A DNA stretch of 64,000 nucleotides, taken from NCBI GenBank assembly GCA_029817715.1, contig JARUPY010000365.1, forward strand, positions 650,001-714,000, written 5' to 3'. This DNA is from Melastoma dodecandrum (lineage: Eukaryota; Streptophyta; Magnoliopsida; Myrtales; Melastomataceae). A model generated the notes under the pieces. It was not told where the DNA came from. It worked only from the letters and a program-made list of their open reading frames with translations, and did not search any database. This document shows, in pieces, positions 12,425 to 24,588 of this stretch. Numbering within the stretch: the first letter of the stretch is position 1; each line of letters opens with the position of its first letter. The position numbers and the translations under genes are program-made.

Positions 12425-15400
12425 CCCACGTTGCCGTATCCGCTGCTGATTTCTTCATCACCGGAAGTGCTGATGGTATTTCTCATGTGAACTTTCTTTT
12501 GGTGCGTTCTTCCGATTGTTTCCGTTTTGGATTTTATTGTGATGGCATTTTTCCTTTTTTCCCTTGTTGATGTCCTTCTGCAGGGCACCTTAAGTTCTGG
12601 AAGAAAAAGCCAGTCGGTATAGAGTTCGCCAAACATTTTAGGTCGCATCTTGGGCCAATTGAAGGATTGGCTGTGAGTTTTCTTTCCTCTCGGTTTCTTT
12701 GGTTATATGTCCTCTTGGTGTTGGAAGAGAGGCTAGAAATTCACTATATGATGTCTTAGAAAGATAAATTGTAGTAAATAATTGAAGACTTGTCCTTGGG
12801 AGTAGATTTGTAAATTGTGGAAATGAAAAGGTAGGGACAGTATATTGCCTTGCATTTTGTGCTTACTAAACACTTGAAATTGGATGATGCCCTTAGTAGA
12901 ATATTTTGGATGAATTGGTTTTGTTTTGGTTTTCTCATTAAGACAGCCATTAACCATGACCGAATTCAGTGGTGCAGGTCAGTATTGATGGCTTGCTTTG
13001 CTGCACGATCTCAAATGATCTGTCCGTAAAGATATACGATGTAGTGAACTACGACATGATGGTCATGATTCGTCTGCCATATTTTCCTGGAGCTGTTGAA
13101 TGGGTATACTAGCAAGGGGAAGTTAAAGCGAAGCTTGCCATCAGCGATCATGATACCCCAACAGTTTGTATATATGATGCTAGATCTGGTACAAATTATC
13201 CTGTTATTTCCAAATAGGTAATAAATGTTGAGATATGCTTAAACTTCGGATTTGCTAGCGCTCTTCAATTGTTCTTGGATTTGCTCACGTCTTCTTTTGA
13301 CCGACTTCCAGATGCACTTGAGTCCAGTAAATTTTATGCGGTACAACCACATGTTTGATGCTGTTATATCTTCGGATTCAAAAGGCATAATTGAATACTG
13401 GAACCCTACGACACTTGCCTTTCCTGAAGATGAGTATGTTATTACCTCCTAACATGCCAATTTACCGTTAATTGGTTTATTTATGTGATGTGTTTCTTAA
13501 CATCTATGTCTGGTTATATTCTGTCCACTGAATGTTTGAGCATTTAGTAAATCTGGGATTTAGTGGAAAATGTACTCAAGTCATAGCTTTTGGCGGAGTT
13601 GCGAAGAGGACTAGAATTAGTTATCTTTGATTATTTTGTTTGGTTGGCTGAGAGAATAAATCTTTCTGTGCTTGTCCTTGATGGTGCTTCAATTATGTGG
13701 ACCTGGCAAGATAGTGAAGTGTAAAACTACTGTATCGGCTATTGGGGTATGCTCTCCATTCATTATTAAGCAATGCATATTGATTGAACATGCAAACTAT
13801 CCCCCCCCCCCCCCTCCCTCGGGTATTCCGTGATGCCATGATGAGGTTTCTGTTTTAGGTAAGTCCTGATGGGAAGCAGTTTTCCATTACATCGCCTGAT
13901 CATCGGATACGTGTCTTTTGGTTTACGACTGGTAAGATGAGGCGAGTATATGATGAGTCACCAGAGGTAATACGACTTCTTTGGTTGCAGTGAAGTTATT
14001 TTAATAGAAATTATTGACTAAGCATGTATCCTTTCCCCATTAGGTAGCTCAAGATCTCCAGAGAAGAGGTGTTCCTTTATATCAGCTTGAAGCCATTGAC
14101 TTTGGGAGAAGGATGGCGGTGGAGAGAGAGATAGAGAAAACTGAGAACATACCGCAGCCAAATGCTGTCTTTGATGAGAGTGGCAACTTTCTTACCCTCC
14201 TAGGAATAAAAGTACGACACGCTGACCCTTTGTTATTGTTGTGTTTTTGGTCATAGTCTTTTGTTCTTCCTACAAAATTTATTTTCGATTCCCTTCTTTA
14301 TTAATTCTTTTGGCAGGTCATTAATATGCATACAAACAAAGTTGCCCGAATCCTTGGGAAAGTGGAGAACAATGACAGGTTTTTGAGAGTCGCTTTCTAT
14401 CAAGGAGACAAAAGCAGTAAAAAAGTCAGAAAAATCCCTGCTGTTGCTGCAAATGTGAATGAAAGCAAGGAGCCGCTAACAGATCCCACACTTTTGTGCT
14501 GTGATTTAAAAGCACAGAATCTATTTGTTCAGGTTGGATACAATTCGTTTGCTTGTTGTTGCATTGGTTGGCATGTTGATGCATATTATATTGTTCAACT
14601 AGTTTGAAATCTCATCTCATTCCATCCCATTATATGTAGTCAAAGAGAACCTGAGGAACCTGAAGATGCAAGCAACGGGAGAGATGTTTTCAAATAGAAG
14701 CCGCCACCAGATGAACTTATGGCTGTCTCTGATATTGGAAAGTCTGCCACCACCAACTCACTTCCTGACAATGTGGTGAGTTTTCTAGCCATGTCCATTA
14801 CTAATTTTGTCTATGTTTAGCTGTGGGAATTGGGACACTTCTTCTTGTTTCAAACAGTGTTGTATATTTTATCCCTCTTGTCTTCTTATTTCTTGCAGAT
14901 TCTTCATACCACAATGGGTGATATTCACATGCGGCTGTACCCAGAAGAGTGTCCAAAAACCGTGGAGAATTTCACAACTCACTGCAAAAATGGTATTATG
15001 ATAACCTCATATTTCATCGGGTCATTAAAGATCCAGACCGGTGATCCTTTAGGGGATGGAACAGGTGGACAATCTATATGGGGAAGGGAATTTGAGGATG
15101 AATTCCACAAAAGGTAATCTATTCGCTTTCAAATAATTATGTTCCAAACTCATCCCACATCAGTATTTCTTAAAGGTAAAGAAAGTGTTGCAGAAAATGG
15201 GCAAAACACTCTGATATGGATCTTCGTATGGTAATAGGCTCGACTTCTTAAATTGAATTTGCGGTGCTTTATTCCGGGCCCAAATATTTCAAAGGGGACA
15301 TTGTTAAATTTATTGTTGTTGGTGATCATTCTCTGTTTTCTGCTCTCATGAAATCTTGAAGCCTTTAGCGATATACGATGTTTCGTTGAAGAATATGCTT

Positions 15401-15818
15401 GAGGAATCCTTAACAAATTATATTTATTCTTTTTTGCAGCTTAAGGCATGACAGGCCGTTTACCCTGTCAATGGCCAATGCCGGGCCAAACACGAATGGT
15501 TCTCAGTTCTTTATTACTGCTGTGGCTACTCCTTGGCTAGACAACAAGCACAGTGTTTGGAAGAGTCATCAAGGGAATGGATGTCGTGCAGGTATATGAT
15601 TCTTATCAGTCCTGTTGGTGTATACCTGAATCTTCTGAATGTGTTCTATTATGCCTTTTTAGGGTTGTGATGTCTAAGCTGGCTGTCTCAGAAGGTTTCA
15701 GTAGTTTCTGCTTATGTTTCTTGTTCTTCAACAGGGAATAGAGAAGGTGAAGGTAGACAAGGCGGACAAGCCCTATCAGGACGTAAAAATTCTGAATGTT
15801 ACAGTTCCCAAGTCTTAA
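12425..15818 (+). pseudogene. CYP71: CYP71 WD40-cyclophilin, 5' truncated and disabled
   Basis: Relic of the nuclear WD40 plus peptidyl-prolyl isomerase CYP71, which in plants binds histone H3 and aids chromatin-based gene silencing. Homology starts abruptly right after the transposon with HVAVSAADFF; the usual N-terminal ~60 residues are gone. Exon remnants: 12425-12475, 12584-12672, 12978-13217, 13314-13433, about 13700-13749, 13859-13966, 14044-14211, 14317-14532, 14640-14775, 14899-15113, 15440-15591, 15735-15818. In-frame TAG codons interrupt it at 13110, 13215 and 14695. The cyclophilin domain has a 1-base loss near 14994 and an 8-base loss near 15031, which together scramble and remove the FHRV...F-M segment containing the catalytic arginine, and a 2-base loss near 15552. 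The C-terminus ILNVTVPKS and stop are intact. Confidence 0.9.
13801..13814. repeat. C14 homopolymer
   Basis: Fourteen consecutive C within an intron of the CYP71 relic. Confidence 0.9.
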
Positions 15819-18087
15819 ACCCGCCTCCATCTCAATTAACTGACAGCTTAGTTCGGGATTTCGCTGCCGGTCAATGCCAAAAATGCTGAAAAGCTTGCCC
15901 AGGAGGTGAACTCTCGGGTCGTTCCCTCTTTGTTCTGTATGAGTGCCCTTGAGCATCTGATTTATCGCTTGTGGGATCTGCAGCGGTGTTAGTTCGAGAA
16001 AAAGCGGTCTGGTTTCTTTCGTTTTTGCCAGAGCATTGTTTAGCACAATTTGTACTAATGTTTTCGTTTCCTCAATTATCTGCTGGAAAGTGAGCTTTGT
16101 TATATCAATTTAGTGAAATGCGATGGGAATTCTACCGTCGCATGTAAATATAGGGAAAACACAGTAAATGAGGAAGCAAAGTATCTTTTGATTCAATATC
16201 TTGGACATGAGAAGAGATTTTGTAATGTATTGAATAGGGAGGGGGGATAGGGCCAAAATTCCGAAGTCCGAGAATGCATTGAATCTTGATTTCAAAAATT
16301 TAGCTTTTTTTAATCTTTAACCATAAAAGAAAAGGGCGACGTTAATGTCTGTTGTCCCATTTAGAGACTTCACTTTCTCTTAGTTGTAGATAGATTCACG
16401 GTAAACAAGAAAACTGGATGTGCCAATTCATGCTACCCCAAGGTCATGACTAGTCTACCTACTCAAAGGGAGTAGCTCGAGGTACATGGCAGATTCTTAT
16501 CTTTAACCACCTTCTTTCTGTTCCGTTGATCCGTGTTTTCTGGTAGTCTCATGCTTCCTGTTTGCAGCATTGGCGGTTGCAGAATGGCCGTTGCCTGTCG
16601 TCAGCTCCACGATGCTAGCATTATGGGGACTTAGCCAAGTAATCTCTCCTTGTTGACCTTTTCTAATCCGACGAAGCTTCATTTGTCATTTTTTGTCTGC
16701 GGGAGATATGCATACGATGCGAGTGCTGATACATATGATTCCGTAAATCGAATACCAAAATAGAGGAGAATAGAAGACTAACTTAACTTCTTCGACATAT
16801 CAACTGGAGAGACATTGAGAAATATCTCTGGCGCTATTCTCAGATGTTGAAAATTGATCCCTTGATTTGGTCTTATAAACTTTACTAATCATTGTTACTG
16901 CCTACCGCAGTTGCTGCATTGCGTATGACAAATCGGTGACTGATTTACCTCTGAGACAAGCTAAAAATCCTACGTAAGATTCATCCCCCTTCTTATCTCA
17001 CAGCTCAAAGTTTCTGATTTCCTATCGAATTACTCAGGCCGTTTGGGTCCTCTTGCTATTCTGCGCAGCAGTTGTTGTCCCGGAACTGACGTTGCTTTTA
17101 ATCTTTTGCTTTTCCTTTTGATACATGGAGAGGACGATCATGCACAATGAAGAGAGAAAGAAGTGGGAAAACTGCAGCTTGCTTCTTAAAAGCCTCCGTA
17201 AATTATGTAATGACAAATCGGGCGCATGATCACCGAAATCGGACAGTGTGCCATGTGATATTATTAAGGGCAGTAGCACGCAGTCTCTCGCAAGATTTAT
17301 GCCAGCACAATATGCACAGGCTCTTCCTTTTCATCCATCTAAATTCTGTCGGAATTCTGTTCACAAAGTGTTAAATGATCCGAATCCCATTTCGATTTTT
17401 CTTATATGATAAACATTAGAGAAAGTGCTCACCAACGGGACGATGATTCAGAACATGAAATGCCTATTAGTAGCCCAGAGAAGAATTTAATTAAAGTCAT
17501 GGAGGTCGATGGGGACAGCTCCACAAGCAGCTAGACAGGATGCTGCTAAATCACTGGGATAACTTACCGATCTTGATGGGCCAACAGCTCATTAGGTGCC
17601 TTCCCAGTTCTAATACAATTCCTCTTTCAGTCGATTTACCAGAAGAACCACCGTTTGCTGGGAGTTTCTTTAGCTGGTCCGTCGTCCTTTCTACTTCCCA
17701 TTCCCTGATTTAGAGATTCTAATCTCTGCCTGCAGAGACCCCGAGATTTAACGAGTAGCCTCCGAAAAATCGTAGTCACTTTCTTTAGCAACACGGATGA
17801 ATTGAATGCAATTTATACCACTCAAACTTACTTGGTATCTGTAAGACGACCATGCAAACTCCACCTCTGACGAAATCCTTCCATGCCTTGAATTCCGCTA
17901 GCCAAAATTAGCCGCCTACAGGTAAAGAACTAATTTATTTAACAAACTAGATAGCTAGGTACAGTACCATAGCAGCACGGTTAAAAGTGAACAATAAATC
18001 ATTTAGTCTGAGAACGAAGCACGAAACACCGCGTGCCTAACTACATCCATCAAAATGACAAGATAGATCTGGTTGTTTTACTCAAAT
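15819..18087. other. Intergenic region, no gene recognised
   Basis: Holds the 3' flank of the CYP71 relic and AT-rich unique-looking sequence. Only short ORFs occur, without recognisable domains. Confidence 0.5.
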
Positions 18088-18812
18088 TCAGGGGACCTTC
18101 CTGAAAGAACTTTAGGTGGTGGGAAGCAACAAAGCAAGCAATAAAATGACTATGTGAGCCGATATAATTTTCAACTGAAATGATAGAAACCTCTCTAAAG
18201 AAGTTGCTTCTGCCTGAAGTTGCGCAGCTCGTTGCTTGGCCTCGTCAATGGGCATTGATAAACCCAATTTGCGCTCACTGTCCTGAAGCCGTTGTCTTAA
18301 CATCCTGTCCTGCATCGAACAATGGAAAATATCAGCATACAAATAACAGGTCCTAAATGTAAATCCTCACAAGTCCCAACTGAAGGATAACAAAAGTTAG
18401 CCAGAAAGGAAGAAATGACCTTACCCTTTTCTCCGCGCATTGCCTATATAAAGCAATCTCATCCTGGCAAAATGGCTCAATGTCATTTATTTGCAGGCCT
18501 GTGAAACGGCACGGAGATCAGACCTGCTGGAATATCTTTTTTTTTTTATAAGTAAACCTGCTGGAATATCTTTCACAATAATCATACAAGACATGAGCTC
18601 AAGTCTATCAAAGATTCATCCATTCACAATTGAAAACCAAACATAGCTTAGGAGAAGCCACAAGAGTGAAGAGGCATACAGAGAAACATATTCCTCAATA
18701 TCCCGTCGCACAACTCAATGCCCTCGAGCACATGAGAGGCGATTTCCGGGGGAATGATTGGCGACGGAGGCCCCATCATTAGATCATCGCCAACCAGTAT
18801 AGTCTCCTCCAT
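18088..18812 (-). CDS. Small twin CX9C (CHCH-like) protein
   Basis: Four exons (18680-18812, 18425-18498, 18191-18309, 18088-18100) give a 112-residue protein starting MEETILVGDDLMMGPPSP. It has two CX9C motifs: C35-DGILRNMFL-C45 and C55-QDEIALYRQ-C65, separated by nine residues. This is the hallmark of CHCH helical hairpins oxidised by Mia40 in the mitochondrial intermembrane space, so that location is inferred. The remainder is a charged helix (MLRQRLQDSERKLG, then a Gln/Ala/Glu-rich stretch). The last exon is tiny (KVP-stop) and is the least certain part. All joins use GT-AG. I recognise it as a conserved plant protein but cannot give a specific role. A longer upstream in-frame ATG exists at 18902 but is not favoured. 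Confidence 0.72.
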
Positions 18813-19437
18813 CCCTGGCTTCGAATCAACTGCCACAAAGACGCCATAACCAGACAAGCCAATCACGGTCACGAATCTCCAAGCAAACAGGGCACGGTAC
18901 AATAATTATAAAAAGAGAAGACAAGGGTTCTTCGCTTACCGTCCATGTTTGATCGACGCTTATTTACTGCGATTCAGTAAAGCCAGGAAACTCCACGAAA
19001 CTTGCCGTCGAATCAGTCAGGCCCCAGAGTTCGGGAGGGGTTAATCACTCGGGCATTTCGTCGAACAGTGTGCGAGCATAAAAAACAAGCAATGGGCCTG
19101 TCCCCCGGAAAATGGTAGGTAGTATTTGTATTACCCGCGCCTGAACGTTCGACCGTTTTAACCGCCGACCTTTTTATAGTTGCGGAAAAACCGGTCCCCT
19201 CGTGTCGACCAACGTTGGGGGAATTTTCTTCTTGTCTTTGATGCTTTGAGTTAGTCCTTGAATATTACATTGACAGGGATAAATAAGAGTCCTTGTATGA
19301 TTGGGTAAAACACCCACAAGAAGCACAGGCTTGTCTTTTCTATACATCATTTTGGTATTCTTTCCCGACGAACACATCTCCGGTGAACCCGAGGCTCGCC
19401 GTAAATCGACAAGGTAAGTGTGCCCTCTTGGGGAAAC
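18813..19437. other. Intergenic spacer between CX9C gene and reductase 3' end
   Basis: Holds the presumed promoter of the CX9C gene (a TGGGCC-type motif near 19092) and the reductase 3' flank. Nothing else was recognised. Confidence 0.5.
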
Positions 19438-22222
19438 TCACGCGCGCCTATACTCGTCTCCGCAATCGCCAATCACTTTGAGCAGATCTCTCCCTCTTTT
19501 TGTGACTTCCTGAATGTTCGCCACGTCCTCCTCATCAAGGACGAGGGAGAACACGTCGTTGGTGTCCTTGATGTGTTCAGCCAGACCTAGTCGGACCCCG
19601 ACCATTGATCCTGCTACTGCAGGCTGCAATAGCGGAGTTGGGTAGAGGAATGGTCAGGTCACAAATGAAAGAGATACCATGGGCTCCATAAGAGAAACGA
19701 TGCAGTTGGTTTCACCTGATCCAGTATGTACTTGACAGCGACGGTGGGAATCGTGACGCCATGCTTTGACGCTACCTTCTTGAGAGTCTGAAGCAAGACC
19801 TGGAATTGACTCCACCCTCCCCATGCATCAACCATCTACCAATCACCAAGGCGGCAACAATAAAACTAAGACTGCGTCTACTCCAACAAAGCATTGCACA
19901 TTAATAACTTGGATTCATGACATTCGGTAGACTTGTCAGCCAACTGGAGAAAGCATGTAACTCCATACCCTTTTGTACTTCTGGAGAGAGGGAGTGTTTA
20001 ATGGAGGTCCAGCAAAAGGGATAGCGATGTTAGTGTCGAGAAACTTCTCGGACAATAGACCGCCCATAACCGTTCCGTATCTGCAATACAGCAACAGTGC
20101 ACTTCAGAAACCATGGAAAAGCTACTGTTGTGAGGGGGAGAGAGGGAGCGTGAGACAGAGACGTTATTAGTTTAACACCAGTAAGCTGACAAAGCTCCGC
20201 CATCTTTTGTTGAGGACGCATATCGACAATCGAATGTTGCACCTGAGGTAACAACCCGACGACTTCCATGAAAAGCTGCTCAATCTTAAAAGGTTTTAGG
20301 AAAATTGTTGTTCAATTTATTGTGGTTAGGGGTACCTGGTTGCTAACAACAGGAATATCATTCTCAAGGATGATTTGCAATCTCTCTGTGTCGAAATTAG
20401 TCAAGGCAACTGTCTTTATCTTACCTGCAAATACTTGCTGGAGTAACTAGATTGTTCAAGAAAGCTATTACCTGTAACCACACCGGTTAAACACAGGAAA
20501 GACAGTACCAACCTTCTTCTTTCAAATCTGTAATGTGCTTTAATGCATCGAGGTACCCTGAATTAGAATAGTCCCACCTGCATCGAGTACAAAACTCAAG
20601 AGACAAAGCTCATGGTGACTGGAAAACGGATGATATTACTTGATACATAGAACTTAGGTGGGAAGGAGCCACACCAATGAAACTGAAGCATGTCTAAGGC
20701 AGCTACATCCATCCTCTTTCTCGATACATTTATCGCGTCCCTAACAAAGCTGCTGGTCATCTTAACAGGAGGGGGCACCCACTTGGTGAGACTGAGATGA
20801 TAAAGTCAAAACAGGAAGAGCAAATGATAAATATGGTGACAGCAGAAACATTACAAACTTTAACTAATGCAGGATCTCATTTCCAAAAACTGAACAGAGA
20901 ATATGCATCCACCATCAACAAGTGCGCTTGAGCTGGTACTCACCCTCTAATTGTTTCAAGGTATTCAGGTGGCCGTTCCCTGCGAACTCTGTTGATGAAG
21001 ATTCCAAAGAGATCCTCCGCAGGTCCATCTGCAGTAACAAGAATCTTCAGCAATCAAATGTAAGCCGGGTTGGCTGGCCAAAAACTTTTATTGACCATGG
21101 TAGAGCAATTTGGTGCAGTATTAGATAACAAGTTAACCACTTAGCTAAGGAAAAAGAAAATCTTTGTGGAATAGTGACAATACTTTTATGTTACAGTTCG
21201 TAATATGACCAACTCAGGTTAACGAACAAACTCTTTACTTGAGCTAGACCACATGATCTGCTATTTGAAATCAAAGTAACAAAGTAAAAAAACCACAGAA
21301 ACTGGGTCAAATGCATACATATATCAGCCATGTCGAAGGTATTTAGTCCAGCATCAGCATAACGAATCATGGCATCCACCGCACCATCCCTATCGATTTT
21401 ACCCCATCCGCCACTCGTCTGCCACATCCCGTTAACGACCCGACAAATGTCTAGGGAATCCTTCCCATTCTTCACCGAAGTCCAACGAACAAATTCTGTC
21501 TGCACGCACCGGACGGACCTCCAACGAGGGCGCCTCTTGACACATCCTCTCTTCGCTCTTCCATCAATCGACTTCACCAGGAATTCAGTACAGGGTTGCC
21601 TCAACAACCCAGCCATTGGTTCACCCGTCAAATGGCTTGCTCAAGATCCAACGTACGAAGAAGAACGGAGTCCTTCGATGAGAAACGAGAGTCTTATCCT
21701 TGTGACATTCCACATCTCTTAACTCTCGACCGTTAAGTTAGTAGTCTCTCATCACACGAAATTACACCGTTGCCCCTCCAAACCTTGAAGGGCTTATCAG
21801 TCATTTAAAAAAAAAGGGCATTTGACCTCACTCAAAAAGCAAAAGAGAGAGGACGGAGGGGTCGAAGGAACTCCTTACGCACAGTGATCGGCCATGTCGA
21901 ACGTGGAGAGGCCGGCATCCGCGTGACGGAGCATCGCCTCGACGGCGTCATCCCTGTCGATCCGCCCCCAACCCCCGCTTGTCTGCCACATCCCGTTGAG
22001 CACCCTGCATATCTCCAGGGAATCCCCGTTGTTCTTGAGCGTCACGCGGTGGGTCTTCTCCTCGTCGCTCGACTGGTAACACCTGATCGATGAACTACCG
22101 GCGAGCTTCCAAAAAACACCACGCCTCGGAGCCTTTGACGGACTCCGCGGTCTAGAGCCGATGAAGTGGACGTGGTGGCAGTGTAGCGCCGACGGCATTG
22201 CGTCCGAAGGGAACGAAAGCAC
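19438..22222 (-). CDS. Aldo/keto reductase (NAD(P)-linked, At2g27680-like), plastid-type
   Basis: NAD(P)H-dependent oxidoreductase of the aldo/keto reductase superfamily. The upstream first exon (21883-22222) encodes a Ser/Arg-rich plastid-transit-like leader, then LNGMWQTSGGWG. It joins 20944-21028, 20675-20791, 20513-20577, 20336-20424, 20163-20242, 19969-20080, 19716-19835 and 19438-19623 in frame, giving 397 residues. The AKR tetrad is visible: Asp in TFDMADHYG, Tyr created across the first splice junction, Lys in LTKWV, His in LQFHW. The C-terminus ends GDCGDEYRRA. A second, paralogous first exon (21319-21631) can replace the first. All introns are GT-AG. The substrate is unknown. The start is 215 bases from the divergent PRORP start. 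Confidence 0.9.
21319..21631 (-). CDS. Alternative first exon of the aldo/keto reductase
   Basis: This segment begins ATG and encodes a different leader (MTGEPMAGLLRQPCTEFL...), then a diverged copy of the same core, CRVVNGMWQTSGGWGKIDRD...TFDMADI, ending at a donor GTATGC. Its length (313 nt) leaves the same phase as the upstream first exon (340 nt), and both join 21028 to restore YGPAEDL. The result would be 388 residues with the catalytic tetrad kept. It has no acceptor of its own, so it should act as a mutually exclusive first exon with its own promoter. It could instead be a non-expressed duplicate. Confidence 0.7.
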
Positions 22223-22436
22223 TCGGACTTGAATTGAGAGAAGATAAAGCCGATGACGTGCTTTCTTCTACGCCTTGGAGGGCTTGAAATGACCATTACG
22301 ACCCTGAAGAAGAATCGGGCTGTTTGCCTACTTGGGCTCTAGTAGGCCCAACCAGGCCTACTCAACGGTCACCTCTCCCGCGAATTAATTAGGGTTTCCA
22401 CAACGATCCCGCTAAGCCCGTCATCGTCTCCCTCCA
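22223..22436. promoter_or_regulatory. Short bidirectional promoter (reductase / PRORP)
   Basis: Only 214 bases separate the divergent start codons. The spacer carries site II-type cores (GGGCT, TAGGCCC, CAGGCC near 22336-22365) and a telo-box TAGGGTTT near 22390. No TATA box is apparent. Site II plus telo-box is the usual signature of plant genes for translation and organelle or RNA functions, which fits an RNase P gene. Confidence 0.65.
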
Positions 22437-24588
22437 ATGGACGCCGCTGGTCAGAACAGCCACCATAACGCCGGCGATCATCACCCCAAGCCGCCGCAGA
22501 AGAAGCAGAGGAAGAATCCCTCGCCGGAGGTCAGCTTCCAGCTCGCGCTCAACTCTTGCTCGAAGACGAAGGACCTCTTTGGCGCTATCTCGCTCTTCGA
22601 GTCCGCCTTGGCCGCCGACAACAACAATGGCCGCCTCAGCCTCAGCCTACACCACATTAACTCCCTTCTTTACATTTGCTCAGAGTCACTCTCTGCCAGC
22701 CCCTCCCTCAAGGAACAGTCGCTTGACTTCGGGTTCCGCGTCTTTGATAAAATGCTGGATTCAAAAATCACCCCGAATGAATCTACGATCACGTCCGTGG
22801 CACGTCTTTCGGCAGCCAGGGGGGATGGGGAATATGCATTTGAGCTGGCGAGGAGGTTGAGCGAGGATTATGGGATTGAGCCACGGCTGCGGACTTATGA
22901 TCCTGCACTGTATTGGTTCTGTGAGAATTCAGAGGCTGATAGGGCGTACGAGGTGGAGAAGCATATGGAGAGTAAGGGAGTGATATTGGAAGAACCTGAG
23001 ATTGCCGCTTTGTTGAAGGTGAGTGCTGTTTCAGGGAAAGAAAAAAAGGTTTATGAGTATTTGCATAAGCTGAGGAAGAGTTTGAGGGGCGTGAGTGGAG
23101 AGACGGCCCAAGTTATTGAGAACTGGTTTGGAGGAGAAATTGCAGAGGAAGTTGGGACTGTTGAAGGAGGTGAGCTGTTTATTTCTGAGTTAGCCAGCAA
23201 TGTGGTTCATCGCAATGGAGGTGGTTATTATGGGAAAGGGTGGTTGGGGAGCGGCAAGTGGGTGGTCAGGAGAGGAAAGGTTGGGGAGGTTGATGGAGTC
23301 TGTGGGAGTTGTGGAGATAGGCTAGCCTGTGTGGATTTGAGTGACATGGAGAGGGAAGAGTTTGCTGGGTCAATCGCAAAATTGGCATTTGACAGGGAAG
23401 TTCATGCCAATTTTCGGGAATTTCAGGTATTGCTTATTATTTCTCTTTTGATTCGCGTGATAATCATCTGTGTAATATGATTATAAGTGCAGTGAAATGC
23501 CTTTTGTTTCCTTGAATGTGGGTCATTTTGTTGATACATCAAGCAATTTATTGAGGTGATATGTTTTTGATTCACTAATAGGCCTGGGTTGAAGAACACG
23601 CAGACTATGAGGCTATAGTCGATGGTGCAAATATTGGCCTCTACCAACAAAATTTTGCTGATGGCGGATTTAATGTTGCTCAGGTTCTGCAATTGAACTT
23701 GCAAATTTCATTTTTGCTACAATTCTCCCATCTGATGGCAAAAGTTATGCACGTCTTGTAATTCTAGCTCGAAGCTGTTGTGAAAGAGCTGCAAGAAAGG
23801 AGTAAAGGAAAATTCCCACTTGTTATTTTGCATAATAAACGTCTCAAAGGGCTCATGGGAAGTTCATCCCACAAAAAGTTGCTTGAGGAGTGGATTCATA
23901 AAGGAGTTATGTATGGAACCCCAGGTGGATCAAATGATGATTGGTATGCATGGAAACATTGAACGTTCCTTTTTTCCTTTGGTGCAAGCTTATCTCCCCG
24001 CTTTTGTGGATTTCAGACCGAAATTGGCATTTACTTAGTCTCTTCTTATTGCATTCTTCTGGTTGTTATGAAGGTATTGGCTTTACGCTGCAGTGAAACT
24101 CAAGTGTCTTCTCGTGACTAATGATCAAATGCGCGATCACATTTTTGAATTACTTGGGGGAAATTTCTTTTCCAAATGGAAAGAGAGACATCAGGTACGT
24201 TGGGCCATGCATTCGTCAGGACGATTATTATGTCAGTTCCATAGCCTGTATTTGTTTTGCTAGCTTTATGGATTTCCAGGTTAATTATGCATTTGTTGGT
24301 ATTCTTAGGTTAAATATACATTTGTGAAAGGTTTCCCTGTGCTTCATATGCCACCCCCATTTTCGATGGTTATCCAGGTTATATACTTTACACTAAATCG
24401 TGCTTAAAAATTGTGCGTTGGTGAACTATTTCAATAAAAGGTCACTTGTTGACTTTGATATTATCAAGGAGTCGGAGAGGGGATCTTGGCATGTCCCTAT
24501 CACTGAAGAGAGCTGTGGTGACACTGAAAAAACCTGGCTTTGTATTACCCGGTCATGCATCTCCAATGGCTCTGAGGTACTCAGCTAA
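22437..24588 (+). CDS. PRORP: Protein-only RNase P (PRORP), nuclear type
   Basis: Endonuclease that removes the 5' leader of precursor tRNAs. Exons 22437-23426, 23582-23683, 23768-23943, 24074-24194, 24309-24377 and 24469-24588 give 525 residues. Residues about 30-240 form helical PPR repeats (FQLALNSCSKTKDLFGAISL and following). The structural zinc site is CGSC with the C-terminal His of SWHVP and Cys of TWLC. The NYN metallonuclease domain shows VDGANIGLYQQN and NDDWYWLYAA...VTNDQMRDH, supplying the catalytic aspartates. The N-terminus is rich in Lys/Arg/Pro (PPQKKQRK) and lacks a transit peptide, so it resembles nuclear PRORP2/3 rather than organellar PRORP1. All joins are in frame. Confidence 0.94.

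Noticed and set aside
8460..15818. A chimeric HDA9-CYP71 fusion gene
   Set aside because: HDA9 ends in an intron, the palindrome lies between, and CYP71 has three in-frame stops and indels, so no continuous product is possible.
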